Shown here: positions 1 through 8,824 of the stretch, in pieces
Position numbering within the stretch: the stretch's first letter is position 1
Layout of the letters: every line of letters starts with the position of its first letter
Assembly: GCA_963696625.1 (NCBI GenBank)
Contig: CAVOKZ010000029.1
Location: 1 to 28,677 of the forward strand
Length of the DNA: 28,677 bases
Direction of reading: 5' to 3'
Origin: JAWVFN01 sp963696625
GTDB lineage: Bacteria; Actinomycetota; Thermoleophilia; Solirubrobacterales; 70-9
Notes under the pieces: generated by a model
Seen by the model: the letters and a program-made list of their open reading frames with translations, nothing else
Told to the model about the DNA's origin: nothing
Databases searched by the model: none
Made by a program: the position numbers and the translations under genes

Positions 1-1244
1 CCGAGTACCGCGGCCGCAAGCACAACGACGCCGACGCCCTGGCCCTCGCCCGCTTCTGGTCGAAGGGGGTGGCGGTGCTGTTCGCGGTCGGGGCGGTCAC
101 CGGGACCGTGCTCTCGTTCGAGTTCGGCCTGCTCTGGCCGGGGATGATGGACCGCTTCGGCGACGCCTTCGGGATCGCCTTCGCGATCGAGGGGATCTTC
201 TTCTTCCTCGAGGCGATCTTCATCGCGATCTACATCTACGGCTGGGACCGGCTCTCGGGTTGGGCCCACTTCTGGAGCGGCGTCCCGATCGCGATCGCCG
301 GCATCGGCGGCGCCTTCTCGGTGATCGCCGCCAACGCCTGGATGAACACTCCCCAGGGCTTCACCCTCGGCGGCGACGGCCGCGTCGACACCGTGCAGCC
401 GCTCAAGGTCCTCTTCAACCCGTCAACGATGCACGAGTTCCTCCACATGTTCCTCGCCGCCTACGTGGTCGTCGGGTTCATGGTCGCCTCGGTCTACGCC
501 GTCGGCATGCTCAAGGGCCGCCGTGACCGCCGCCACAGGGTCGGGTTTGCGATTCCGTTCACGGTGGCGGCGATCGCGATCCCGCTGCAGCTCTTCGTCG
601 GCGACGTCGCCGCCCGCGACGTCGCCGCAGATCAGCCGGTCAAGTTCGCGGCGATGGAGTGCCTGTATGAGTCGAAGACCCACCAGGCCGAGGAGATCGG
701 CGGAGTCTGCACCGATGACGAGGTCAAGTACTCGATCTCGATCCCCGGGCTCGACTCGTTCCTCGTCGACTTCAATACCGACACCTACGTCCAGGGGCTC
801 GACAAGACCCCCGACGACCAGCAGCCGCCGGCGTTGACCCTGATCCACCTCTCCTTCGACGGGATGGTCGGCCTCGGCAGCGCCCTGCTGCTGCTCGCGC
901 TCTGGTTCGCGATCGCCTGGTGGAGAAAGCGCGAGATCCCTGACGGGACCTGGTTCCTGCGCTTTGCGGCCGCGGCCGGGATCGCCGCGATCCTCGCGCT
1001 CGAGATGGGCTGGATCGTCACCGAGGTCGGGCGCCAGCCGTGGATCGTGGTCGGCTACATGAAGGTCGCCGACGCGGTCACCCCGGCGGAGGGGATCTGG
1101 TTCATCTACGGATTCACGCTTCTGCTCTACATCGGCCTCGGCGTCGCCGCGGTGACGATCCTGCGGGCGATGAGCAGGAAGCGCGCCGCCGAGGATCTCG
1201 CCGGCGTGCCCTACGGACCCCCGCCCGAGGGAGGATCGAAATGA
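1..1244 (+). CDS. cydA: Cytochrome bd ubiquinol oxidase subunit I (5' end outside window)
   Basis: Subunit I of the cytochrome bd terminal oxidase, a membrane complex that oxidises quinol and reduces O2 to water without pumping protons. The reading frame is open from the first base (first full codon at position 3, reading EYRGRKHNDADALALARFW), so the gene begins upstream; the GTG at 69 is internal. The visible ~414 residues contain the conserved stretch SFEFGLLWPG near the start, several hydrophobic membrane segments, and the GWIVTEVGRQPW block typical of CydA close to the C-terminus. The family usually has 440-480 residues, so roughly 40-60 are missing. The periplasmic Q-loop looks short, as in actinobacterial enzymes. 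The stop codon overlaps the cydB start (ATGA), indicating translational coupling. Family identity is secure; the N-terminal haem ligands cannot be inspected. Confidence 0.95.
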   Translation, partial: EYRGRKHNDADALALARFWSKGVAVLFAVGAVTGTVLSFEFGLLWPGMMDRFGDAFGIAFAIEGIFFFLEAIFIAIYIYGWDRLSGWAHFWSGVPIAIAGIGGAFSVIAANAWMNTPQGFTLGGDGRVDTVQPLKVLFNPSTMHEFLHMFLAAYVVVGFMVASVYAVGMLKGRRDRRHRVGFAIPFTVAAIAIPLQLFVGDVAARDVAADQPVKFAAMECLYESKTHQAEEIGGVCTDDEVKYSISIPGLDSFLVDFNTDTYVQGLDKTPDDQQPPALTLIHLSFDGMVGLGSALLLLALWFAIAWWRKREIPDGTWFLRFAAAAGIAAILALEMGWIVTEVGRQPWIVVGYMKVADAVTPAEGIWFIYGFTLLLYIGLGVAAVTILRAMSRKRAAEDLAGVPYGPPPEGGSK

Positions 1245-2230
1245 GCAAGGCCGACCTTGTCGCAGTCATCCTCTGGCTCGGTGCGACGCTCTACGCCGTC
1301 TTCGGCGGCGCCGACTTCGGCGCCGGCATGTGGGACCTGCTCGCCGGCAAGGGCAAGCTCGCCGACCGCGCCCGGGCCCAGATCGACCACTCGATCGCGC
1401 CGGTCTGGGAGGCCAACCACGTCTGGCTGATCTTCTGCCTCGTCGTCCTCTGGACCGGCTTCCCGCAGGCGTTCTCGGCGGTGATGACCACGCTCTACGT
1501 GCCGCTGACCCTGGCCCTGATCGGAGTCGTGCTGCGCGGCTCGGGCTTTGCCTTCCGCCACGCGATCGAGGGGCCGCTGCAGAAGACCTCGACCCGGATC
1601 TTCGGCCTCTCGTCGGTGCTGACGCCGTTCTTCATGGGCACCGTGGTCGGCGCGGTCGCCTCCGGCGAGGTGCCGGCCGACGGCAACGGCGACCCGTGGT
1701 CGAGCTGGACCGGCGTGCTGCCGATCGTGATCGGCTGCATGTTCGTCGCCTCCGCCGCCTACATCGCCGCCGTCTTCCTCTCCCACGACGGCCGCCACGA
1801 CCAGGAGCTGCGCGAATACTTCGTCCGGCGCGCGCTGTTCAGCTCGGTCCTCGCCGGCGCCTTCGCCGTCGCCGGGGTCTTCGCGCTGCACGCCGACGCG
1901 CGCTACGTCTTCGACCGGCTCACCGACGAGGGGCTGCCGCTGGTGATCCTCTCCGCGGTCTGCGGGCTGGTCGCCATCTATCTCCTCGTGATGGGGACGC
2001 GGCCCTGGCTGCTTCGCCCGGCCGCGGTCGGCGCCTTCGTCGCCGTGATCTGGGGCTGGTTCGTCGCCCAGTTCCCCTACCTGCTCCCGACCCACCTCAG
2101 GATCGACCAGGCGATCGGCGCGACCGCGACCCAGACCGAGATCCTGGTCGTCTTCGGCGTCGCGGCGATCACGGCCGTGCCGGCGCTGATCCTGCTCTAC
2201 GTGCTCCAGCAGCGCGACGTGCTCGAGTAG
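1241..2230 (+). CDS. cydB: Cytochrome bd ubiquinol oxidase subunit II
   Basis: Subunit II of the cytochrome bd oxidase, partner of the upstream CydA. The 329-residue product has the N-terminal signature LYAVFGGADFGAGMWDLL followed by the WEANHVWLIF block characteristic of CydB, and 8-9 hydrophobic segments. The start ATG at 1241 overlaps the cydA stop and has a GGAGG ribosome binding site a few bases upstream, which fixes the start. Length matches the family (330-380). No cydC/cydD assembly transporter genes follow in this window; the next gene is an unrelated membrane protein 33 bp downstream, possibly in the same transcript. Confidence 0.96.
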   Translation: MSKADLVAVILWLGATLYAVFGGADFGAGMWDLLAGKGKLADRARAQIDHSIAPVWEANHVWLIFCLVVLWTGFPQAFSAVMTTLYVPLTLALIGVVLRGSGFAFRHAIEGPLQKTSTRIFGLSSVLTPFFMGTVVGAVASGEVPADGNGDPWSSWTGVLPIVIGCMFVASAAYIAAVFLSHDGRHDQELREYFVRRALFSSVLAGAFAVAGVFALHADARYVFDRLTDEGLPLVILSAVCGLVAIYLLVMGTRPWLLRPAAVGAFVAVIWGWFVAQFPYLLPTHLRIDQAIGATATQTEILVVFGVAAITAVPALILLYVLQQRDVLE

Positions 2231-2263
2231 CCCCAGCCCCGGGGCAACTAGCCTTCCCGCCGA

Positions 2264-4546
2264 ATGCTGGCCGCGTATCTGACCGGGGCGCTGATCGCTG
2301 CCGCCGCGCTCGCCTCCGGGCAGGCGGCGATGGCGCTCTGCGGCCGCGACAAGGCTTCGCCGCTGGCGCCGGCGCTCGGCCTGGCGCTGCTGGTGATCGC
2401 CGCCAACCTCGCGATCAAGCTGCCGGGGCGGGTCACGACCGCGTGGATCGCGCTCGCTGTGCTGGTCGCCGCTGGTGCCGGGGTGCTGATCTGGCGGGGG
2501 CGGGAAGGGAGGCTCGGCCGCTTCGTCCCCCCGGCGGTCCTCGCCGCGCTGCTCGCCGGCTTCGTGGTCTCGATCCCGTTCCTCGTCAACGGCCGCGTCG
2601 GCCCGCTCGGGCAGGGCCTGATCAACGATGACATGGCCTCTCACCTGCTGTTCACCGACTGGGTAGCGACCCACGCCGGACGCACGCCCGACCTGATCTC
2701 CGACGGCTACCCGCTCGGCCCGCACGCCCTGGTCGCCGCGGTCGCCAAGCCGACCGGCGCCTCCTACGTAGAGGTCTTCGCCGGACTCACCCTCGCGCTG
2801 GCGGCCCTCGCGGCGATCACGGCCTACGCGGCGCTCGATGTGGTGCGACCGCTTTACCGGGTCCCGGCCGCCGTGCTCGCGGCGCTGCCCTACCTGGTCG
2901 CGGCCTGGCTCGCCCAGGGCGCATTCAAGGAGCCGATGCTGGCGCTGTTCGTGCTCGGCACGGCGCTCGGGCTGCGCGAGCTGGAGGAAGACTCCTCGCC
3001 GTTGAGCGTGGCGATCCCGCTGGGGCTGATCGGGGCTGGGACCCTCTATGCCTATTCGTTCCCGGGTCTCGTCTGGCTGCTCGGCACCGGCGTCGTCTGG
3101 GCGCTGCTCGCCTGGCGCGAGCGGCTTGGCGACGCACTGCGCAACGGAGGGATCGCCGCGGCCGTCGTCGTGCTGGCTGCGATTCCCGAGCTCGGGCGGC
3201 TGCGCGACTTCGTCAGCTTCGGAGCCTTCGACCCCGAGGGCTCCGGACCGAAGGTCGGTCTCGGCAATCTCCGGCACGCCCTCAATCCGCTCGAGGGGTT
3301 GAGCGTCTGGCCCGCGAGCGACTTCCGGCTCGGGGCGTCGGATGCTTCGGTGCCCGAGCCGGCCCTCTATCTCGGCGGACTCCTGGCGGCGGCGGCGTTG
3401 GCGTGGGGCGTGTTCGCGCTTTGGAACCGGCGCCAGTCGTGGCTTGGCGCGGCGCTGATCGCTGCGGCCGGGATCTACGTCGGGGCGAGAATCGGCGGCA
3501 CTCCGTACACAAGCGCCAAGGCGCTGGTGATCCTCGCCGCGGTCGCGATGCCGGTCGCCCTGCGCGGCCTGCTCGACGTCAAGGTCGAGGTGCCGGAGCT
3601 GCTGCGCAGGTTGCGGATCCCGCTGCTCGTGGCCTTCGCAATCGCCGCAGCAGTCTCGAGCTTCCTGCCTCTGCGCTCGGCGGCGGTCGGTCCCTCGACT
3701 CATGCCGAGGAGCTGATGAGCTTCCGCTCGACCATCGGCAAGGGCCCGGCCCTCTACCTCGGCCGCGACCAGTTCGCGGCGTGGGAGCTGTTCCACGCCC
3801 GGCTCGGGACGCCGGTGCTGAACCACTACAACCAGAAGGGGCTGCCCAGCCGCTTCCCGTCGAGCGACGACCACGTCAAGCTCGACTGGGACGCGCTGAC
3901 GCCTGAGCAGCTCGACCTCTATCCGTGGGCGATCACGACGACCGCCGCGTACCAGAGCGAGGCGCCCGCGAACTGGCGGGTCGCCGGGCGCACGCCCGAC
4001 TATCTGCTGTGGCAGCGGACCGGGCCGACCCCGCCTCGTGAAACGCAGCCCGAGCCGGACGGACCGGGCGCGGTCATGGACTGCACCGGTCCGACCTTGT
4101 TACCGCCGCGCGAGACAGCGTCGATGTTTTCCTCGCCGCCGGTCCTCGGCGACGAAGCGGGGTGGGCGCCGTCCTCACGGATCACCGATTCCGGCTCGGC
4201 CAGCCAGGAGCTGGAGCTGTCGCCTGGGCGCTGGGCGATCTCGCTCCAGTATGTCGCGACCCAAGACGCGCACCTGACCGCGCCCGGCCTCGACGCCGAG
4301 CTGCCGGCCAACCTCGACTTCCGCGGCCCCGCGTCCTTCTGGCCGGCGGGCGAGATCGAGGTCGGCGAGCGCGGACCGGTTCGCTTCACGCTCTCCGTTG
4401 ACGAGCCGACGCTCTTCGGCAGGCTGATCGGCGCCGAGTCCCTCGCGTTCCCGCTGCAGATCACTGCAACGCCGACTGGCGCGCACGAAACCGTTCCTTC
4501 GCACGAGGCCTGTGGCCGCTACGTCGACTTCATCACGCCCGGCTGA
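2264..4546 (+). CDS. Large polytopic membrane protein, GT-C-like layout, function unknown
   Basis: A 760-residue protein with roughly 10-12 hydrophobic segments in the first ~480 residues and a soluble C-terminal half rich in prolines and acidic residues. After the first few membrane segments it carries NDDMASHLLFTDW (about residue 122 on). An acidic residue pair in an early extracytoplasmic loop followed by many membrane helices resembles GT-C glycosyltransferases that use lipid-linked sugars, but no family-specific motif confirms this. The C-terminal part, from about residue 480, would be extracytoplasmic and could bind carbohydrate or envelope material. The start ATG has no clear Shine-Dalgarno sequence; a TAGCCT hexamer lies 9 nt upstream, compatible with a leaderless or nearly leaderless transcript. 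Its 3' end overlaps the convergent regulator gene by 28 bp. Membrane location is secure; function is not known. Confidence 0.75.
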   Translation: MLAAYLTGALIAAAALASGQAAMALCGRDKASPLAPALGLALLVIAANLAIKLPGRVTTAWIALAVLVAAGAGVLIWRGREGRLGRFVPPAVLAALLAGFVVSIPFLVNGRVGPLGQGLINDDMASHLLFTDWVATHAGRTPDLISDGYPLGPHALVAAVAKPTGASYVEVFAGLTLALAALAAITAYAALDVVRPLYRVPAAVLAALPYLVAAWLAQGAFKEPMLALFVLGTALGLRELEEDSSPLSVAIPLGLIGAGTLYAYSFPGLVWLLGTGVVWALLAWRERLGDALRNGGIAAAVVVLAAIPELGRLRDFVSFGAFDPEGSGPKVGLGNLRHALNPLEGLSVWPASDFRLGASDASVPEPALYLGGLLAAAALAWGVFALWNRRQSWLGAALIAAAGIYVGARIGGTPYTSAKALVILAAVAMPVALRGLLDVKVEVPELLRRLRIPLLVAFAIAAAVSSFLPLRSAAVGPSTHAEELMSFRSTIGKGPALYLGRDQFAAWELFHARLGTPVLNHYNQKGLPSRFPSSDDHVKLDWDALTPEQLDLYPWAITTTAAYQSEAPANWRVAGRTPDYLLWQRTGPTPPRETQPEPDGPGAVMDCTGPTLLPPRETASMFSSPPVLGDEAGWAPSSRITDSGSASQELELSPGRWAISLQYVATQDAHLTAPGLDAELPANLDFRGPASFWPAGEIEVGERGPVRFTLSVDEPTLFGRLIGAESLAFPLQITATPTGAHETVPSHEACGRYVDFITPG

Positions 4547-5763
4547 CCGGCGCCCTTCCGCGCAGTGTGGTTACTGAGCCCGGCGCGCAGCACCGCCTCG
4601 AGCTCGAAGCGCGCGTCGGCGTCATCGATCTGATCGCCGAGCAGCTCGCGCAGGCGGCCGAGCCGGTAGCGCACGGTCTGCGGATGGACGTGGAGCTCCT
4701 CGGCGATCGCCGGCACCGCGCCCTGCAGGCGCAGGTACGCGAGCAGGGTCTCGACCATGCGCTTCTGCGCGCGGGGCGTCAGCTCGGCCAGCGGCGCCAG
4801 GCGGCGCTCGGCGATCGCGCGCAGGGGCTCGCCGCCGTCGGAGAGGGCGAGCTCCATCAGATGGTCCTCGGCGCGCACGACGCCGGAGTCGGAGACATCG
4901 CCGCGGGCGATCGCCTCGGCGAGCTTCGCCGCCGCCGACCACGAGCGCCCGAGCTGGCCCGGCTCGACCGACGGCCCGAGCGCGACAGTGACCTTGCGCG
5001 CGGCGCGCTTCAGCTCGCGGCTGTGGCCCGGTCCCTCGGGGTCGGGGACCACCACGCAGCCGAGCTCGCCCAGGGTCGAGGCGATCGACCCGGCCGGGAG
5101 GCCGGGCAGCAGCCGCCCCAGATCCTCGGGCGGGCAGGCGAGCATCGCCGCGACCTTGGGCAGCCGCCACGCCGCGTCGCGCGCCGCCGCCTTGATGTCC
5201 TCGGAGGCGGCGGGCGGATCCCGGGCGAGCAGCCCGAGCAGGCGCGTCCGCAGCCGCTCGCGCTCGCCCTCGACGGCGCGGCTCGCCTCCGCGTAGCCCT
5301 CGAGCGACTCGACCGAGATCCCGTCGATGTAGGCAAAGATCGACTCGGCGAGCAGGTTGAGCACCTCGGGCTCGAGGCCGGCCTCGAGCCCGGCGTCGCC
5401 GAGCCGCCGCCACGACACCCGGGCGCCGACCCGGTACGCCGAGAGCAGCGAGTCGAGGCTGCGGCCCTGGCTCACTTCGCCGCGCCCCAGTCCGACGTAG
5501 ACGTCGCGCCCCTGTCCGCGCCCACCGTCGGGGTCGCGGATCAGCGCCACGAACTGGCGCAGCGCCTCGGTGACGCCGATGCGGATACCGCGGCCGAAGC
5601 TGCCCTCGAGCGGACGCTGGTACTCGGGGACCTCGCGGGCGATCGCCTCGAAGATGTCGGCGGTGACCTCAGGCAGCACCGGCTCGATCACGTCGGCGAC
5701 CTCGGCCGGGAGGTCGCGCCACGGCTCGTTCGGGGGAGTGGAGGCGGGAGTTTTGTGATTCAT
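4519..5763 (-). CDS. PucR-family transcriptional regulator with C-terminal helix-turn-helix
   Basis: A 414-residue regulator. The C-terminus has the PucR-type helix-turn-helix: LRLQGAVPAIAEELHVHPQT followed by VRYRLGRLRELLG, preceded by a long helical region. The N-terminal ~170 residues resemble the RsbRD-like sensor helices often fused to this HTH in actinobacteria (LDSLLSAYRVGARVSWRRLG). The longer open frame begins at 5817, but the ATG at 5763 (MNHKTPAS) is preferred because the extra codons would run through the 49-bp tandem repeat. The start codon touches the first repeat unit, so the repeat lies in the shared control region with the divergent desaturase gene. The regulator could control itself and the desaturase, but this is inference. 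The 3' end overlaps the convergent membrane-protein gene. Confidence 0.85.
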   Translation of the reverse strand: MNHKTPASTPPNEPWRDLPAEVADVIEPVLPEVTADIFEAIAREVPEYQRPLEGSFGRGIRIGVTEALRQFVALIRDPDGGRGQGRDVYVGLGRGEVSQGRSLDSLLSAYRVGARVSWRRLGDAGLEAGLEPEVLNLLAESIFAYIDGISVESLEGYAEASRAVEGERERLRTRLLGLLARDPPAASEDIKAAARDAAWRLPKVAAMLACPPEDLGRLLPGLPAGSIASTLGELGCVVVPDPEGPGHSRELKRAARKVTVALGPSVEPGQLGRSWSAAAKLAEAIARGDVSDSGVVRAEDHLMELALSDGGEPLRAIAERRLAPLAELTPRAQKRMVETLLAYLRLQGAVPAIAEELHVHPQTVRYRLGRLRELLGDQIDDADARFELEAVLRAGLSNHTARKGAGQPGVMKST

Positions 5764-5857
5764 GACAACTGTTAAGGGTCTGACCCCCCCCTTACGGGGT
5801 TTATCACTTGGTGACAACTGTTAAGGGTCTGACCCCCTTATGGGGTTTATCGCTTGG
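5763..5857. repeat. Tandem direct repeat, two units of 49 and 46 bp, in a divergent control region
   Basis: Two head-to-tail copies of one unit: 5763-5811 and 5812-5857. Both begin TGACAACTGTTAAGGGTCTG and end TTATC(A/G)CTTGG; they differ in C-run length (8 versus 5), one base after TTA, and one near the end. Each unit has two short dyads, GGGT-CTG-ACCC and a C-run/TTA(C/T)/GGGG hairpin. The array fills the gap between the PucR start codon and the desaturase promoter. It could be a REP-like mobile repeat or a tandem operator. Confidence 0.85.
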
Positions 5858-5917
5858 TTACAAGAAAAACGGTCGTAAACGTGTGTCTGGTCGCAAGAGT
5901 TGTACAGGTCACGCGTC

Positions 5918-5930
5918 TAGCCTGCCTCGC
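5918..5930 (+). promoter_or_regulatory. Probable -10 element giving a leaderless desaturase mRNA
   Basis: TAGCCT at 5918-5923 is followed by 7 nt and then the ATG at 5931. In actinobacteria a TANNNT -10 box 6-8 nt before a start codon usually places transcription initiation on the start codon. There is no Shine-Dalgarno sequence. No convincing -35 box is visible. Confidence 0.45.
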
Positions 5931-6866
5931 ATGAACGAAACCGCTGTAAGAGAGATGAGCCGGTCCGACAAGATCTTCAACTCCCTGGCCGTGGTCATCC
6001 CCTTCGCCGCGATCGTCGCCGCGATCGCGCTGCTCTGGAACCAGGCGGTCTCGGCCCGCGACCTGCTGATCCTGCTCGGCCTCTACATCCCGATCGGGTT
6101 CGGGGTGACGATCGGCTTCCACCGGATGCTGACCCACAGGGCCTTCGCCACCAGCAAGCCGATGCAGTACCTGTTCGCGATCCTCGGCACGGCCTCCGTC
6201 CAGGGCCCGGTCATCGCCTGGGTCGCCGACCACCGCAAGCACCACGCCCATACCGACACCGACGGCGATCCGCACAGTCCCCACGTCGGCCACGACGGCG
6301 GACTGCGCGGCGTGCTCCAGGGCCTCTGGCACGCCCACACCGGCTGGCTCTTCAACGAGCACGGCCGCGCCGACTGGAACAAGTACGCCGGCGACCTGAT
6401 GGACGACCGGGGGATGAAGCTGATCAACCGCCTCTTCCCGCTGATCGTCCTCGCCGGCCTGGCGCTTCCCGCTGCGATCGGCTACGCGATCGGCGGCACC
6501 TGGACCGCCGCGCTCACGGCGCTGCTCTGGGGCGGCCTCGTCCGCGTCTTCCTGCTCCACCACGTCACCTGGTCGATCAACTCGATCTGCCACTTCGCGG
6601 GTTCGCGCCGCTTCGAGGTCGACGACGAGTCGACCAACGTCTTCTGGCTGGCGATCCCCTCGCTGGGCGAGTCGTGGCACCACAACCACCACGCCTTTCC
6701 CCGCTCCGCCGTCCACGGGCTCAAGCCCTGGGAGGTCGACATCTCTTCGCTGGTGATAGCCGGGATGGAGAAGGTCGGGCTCGTCTGGAACGTGATCCGC
6801 ATCACCCCCGAGCGCCAGGCCGCCAAGGCCGTGGGCTCCGGGGACCCGGTAGCTTCCACCGGGTGA
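5931..6866 (+). CDS. Membrane fatty acyl-CoA desaturase (delta-9 type)
   Basis: A 311-residue integral-membrane di-iron desaturase that introduces a double bond into fatty acyl chains using O2 and an electron donor. All three histidine boxes are present: HRMLTH, then HRKHH in VADHRKHHAHTD, and HHNHH near residue 250 in ESWHHNHHAFPRS. Hydrophobic hairpins lie between the boxes as expected. The ATG at 5931 is chosen because a TAGCCT hexamer sits 7 nt upstream and because codons further upstream in the same frame cross the repeat. The gene is divergent from the PucR-type regulator, which could control it. It has no ferredoxin or reductase neighbour here, so its electron donor is unknown. Confidence 0.93.
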   Translation: MNETAVREMSRSDKIFNSLAVVIPFAAIVAAIALLWNQAVSARDLLILLGLYIPIGFGVTIGFHRMLTHRAFATSKPMQYLFAILGTASVQGPVIAWVADHRKHHAHTDTDGDPHSPHVGHDGGLRGVLQGLWHAHTGWLFNEHGRADWNKYAGDLMDDRGMKLINRLFPLIVLAGLALPAAIGYAIGGTWTAALTALLWGGLVRVFLLHHVTWSINSICHFAGSRRFEVDDESTNVFWLAIPSLGESWHHNHHAFPRSAVHGLKPWEVDISSLVIAGMEKVGLVWNVIRITPERQAAKAVGSGDPVASTG

Positions 6867-6889
6867 CAGGGGCCGCAAGCGGTAGCGCG

Positions 6890-8078
6890 ATGGAGCCCTC
6901 GGCCGCGGCCGAGCCGCTCCTGCGGGAGACGATCGAGGCGCTGGCGGCGATCGAGCGCCCGGCGTGCTCGCCGGGTGAGCGCGAGGCGGCCGAGTGGCTC
7001 GCCGCCAAGCTCTGCGAGCCTCGGCGCCGACGCACGGGTCGAGGAGGAACGCGCCTACTCGAGCTTCGCCCGCCCGATGACGGCGCTGTCGGCGCTCGGC
7101 GTCGCCGCCGGAGCCGCGGCCGCCAAGGGCAGGCGCGGCATCGCTGCGCTGCTCGGAGTCGCCGCCGCGGCCGCGATCGCCGACGACGCCGCCAACGTCG
7201 GGCGCGTCTTCCGCCGCCTGACGATGAACAAGAAGCCCACCTGGAACGTGGTCGCCGAAGCCGGCGACCGCGACGCCACCCGGACGATGGTCTTGCTCGC
7301 CCACCACGACGCGGCCCAGACCGGGTTCATCTTCAGCCAGGGTCCACAGAAGAGGCTCTACGAATGGAAGCCGGAGCTGATCGAGCGCACCGACACGAGC
7401 GCGCCGCTCTGGTGGCTGGTGATGAGCGGGCCGCTGACTTCGGCGCTCGGTGGGCTGCTCGGCAGCCGCAAGCTCGGCATCACGGGCGCGGCGCTTTCGG
7501 CGGGGTCGGCGATCTCTTTCGGCGACATCGCCCGCAGCAAGACCGTTCCCGGCGCCAACGACAACCTCTCCGGCGTCGCGGTTCTTGTGGCGCTCGCGGC
7601 TGCGCTGAAGGAGAAGCCGGTGGAGGGGCTGCGCGTGCTGCTCGTCTCCTGCGGCTCCGAGGAGGTGCTCCAGGGCGGAATTCACGGGTTTGCCGAGCGC
7701 CATTTCGGCAGCCTGCCCCCGGAGACGACCTGGTTCCTCAACCACGACTCGGTCGGCTCGCCGCATCTGGCGATCCTCGAGGGCGAGGGCCCGATCGTGA
7801 TGGAGGACTTCGATCCGGCCTTCAAGGACCTCGTCGCCGACGTCGCCCAAGAGGGAGAGATCCCGCTGCGGCGAAAGCTCCGCGCCCGGCTCTCGACCGA
7901 CAGCGTGATCCCGCATCGCGCCGGCTACCCGGTCGCGAGCTTCTGCTCGGTCAACGCCTGGAAATCGGTCTCCAACTACCACTGGCCGAGCGATGTCCCC
8001 GAGAACGTCGACTACGACACGGTCGCCGACGCGGCGAGGCTGAGCTACCTGATCGCCGAGCGCCTGGCGCGCGGCTGA
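6890..8078 (+). pseudogene. M28-family zinc aminopeptidase gene with a one-base frameshift
   Basis: The product resembles M28 (Zn-dependent) peptidases: LLAHHDAAQTG supplies the first metal ligands, PGANDNLSGVA the bridging Asp, CGSEEVLQGG the catalytic Glu pair, and YHWPSDVPENVDYDTV the final His. Two hydrophobic stretches (AALLGVAAAAAIA and the region after WWLVMSGPL) suggest membrane association. The natural start is ATG 6890 (MEPSAAAEPLLRETIEALAA), but that frame is abandoned at 7019-7020, where one extra C turns an expected Glu-Leu-Gly-Ala-Asp into a different frame. From there the good frame is the one ending at 8078. Removing one C restores a continuous ~395-residue protein. It is either an inactivated gene or a sequence error; no alternative start gives a complete peptidase with its N-terminal helix. 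Confidence 0.8.
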
Positions 8079-8689
8079 TCGAGCGCCCGGCACCCGATAC
8101 GGTCAGCGGCGAGCTCCGGGTTTGGCTCGACGCGGATGGCGAGAAGACCGTGGGCGGTCTCGTCGACCTCTTCCAGGAGAAGGCGTTCGCCCTGCTCTTC
8201 GTAGTCCTCATGGCCGTCCCGGCGCTTCCGCTCCCGACCGGAGGCGCCACCCACGCGTTCGAGATCGTCGTCGTCCTGGGGGCGGCGCAGCTCCTCGCCG
8301 GCCGAAGGACGATCTGGCTGCCACAGCGCTGGCGTGCGCTGGCGGTCGCCGGGCCGGCGGGGCCGCGCCGGTCGATCGAGAGGCTGATCGGCTTGATCGC
8401 GCGGCTCGAGCGCTTCTCGAAGCCGCGGCTGCCGTTCCTCTTCGGCCACCGTCTCAGCGACGCGGTGTTCGCGCTGCTCGTGATCGCCGGCGCGGCCGGC
8501 GCGTTCCTGGCCGTGCCGTTCACCGGGCTCGACACGCTGCCGGCGCTGGGAGTCGTTCTCGTCTCGCTCGGCTTCCTACTCGAGGACTTTCTCGTCGTCG
8601 CCGCCGGGATCGTGGCCGGCGCGACGGGCATCGTCCTCGAGATCGCGCTCGGCAAGGCGGCGATCGAGGGCACCGGCGTGATCTTCTGA
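8075..8689 (+). CDS. ExoD-family membrane protein
   Basis: About 200 residues with the ExoD pattern: an amphipathic segment (VGGLVDLFQEKAFALLFVVL), then MAVPALPLPTGG, a cytoplasmic loop rich in Arg, and two or three C-terminal hydrophobic segments. ExoD was named for an exopolysaccharide and alkali-tolerance phenotype in rhizobia; the molecular role is not established. The start is uncertain: no ATG, GTG or TTG lies in frame upstream of GTG 8149, which would cut into the conserved first helix. CTG 8075, overlapping the stop of the peptidase gene, is offered as a coupled start. Confidence 0.75.
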   Translation: MIERPAPDTVSGELRVWLDADGEKTVGGLVDLFQEKAFALLFVVLMAVPALPLPTGGATHAFEIVVVLGAAQLLAGRRTIWLPQRWRALAVAGPAGPRRSIERLIGLIARLERFSKPRLPFLFGHRLSDAVFALLVIAGAAGAFLAVPFTGLDTLPALGVVLVSLGFLLEDFLVVAAGIVAGATGIVLEIALGKAAIEGTGVIF

Positions 8690-8760
8690 AAGCGGGCTGT
8701 TTTCGGGGACATGCACACCGTTCGCCGCGCACCTCTCGCGCCAGATCTCCGATGGCACGG

Positions 8761-8824
8761 CTAGATGATTAGCTCCACGGCAGCGCGCCCCAAGGCGTGC
8801 GGGGTCGTGGAACTACTCATCTAG
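8761..8824. terminator. 64-bp imperfect hairpin between convergent genes
   Basis: Arms 8761-8779 and 8806-8824 are 19 nt each and match at 17 positions, beginning CTAGATGA on either strand. The loop is GC-rich. It lies between the convergent ExoD and MBL genes, and its right arm includes the MBL stop codon. A bidirectional terminator is the simplest reading; there is no long T-run. Confidence 0.6.

Noticed and set aside
1211..3874. 887-codon open frame on the minus strand
   Set aside because: It lies antisense to cydB and the membrane protein, is almost only Arg, Glu, Gln, Gly and Asp, and has no domain. It is a codon-bias shadow in GC-rich DNA.
4567..5775. 402-codon plus-strand frame opposite the PucR-type gene
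   Set aside because: Arg/Leu/Gly-rich antisense shadow of the regulator without domains.
5847..8093. 748-codon minus-strand frame opposite the desaturase and peptidase
   Set aside because: Low-complexity composition, no motif; the plus strand holds clear enzymes.
6674..8689. Single long plus-strand frame of 671 codons ending with ExoD
   Set aside because: Its middle is a shadow of the peptidase gene. Only the short N-terminal peptidase piece and the ExoD end are real, and they belong to different genes.
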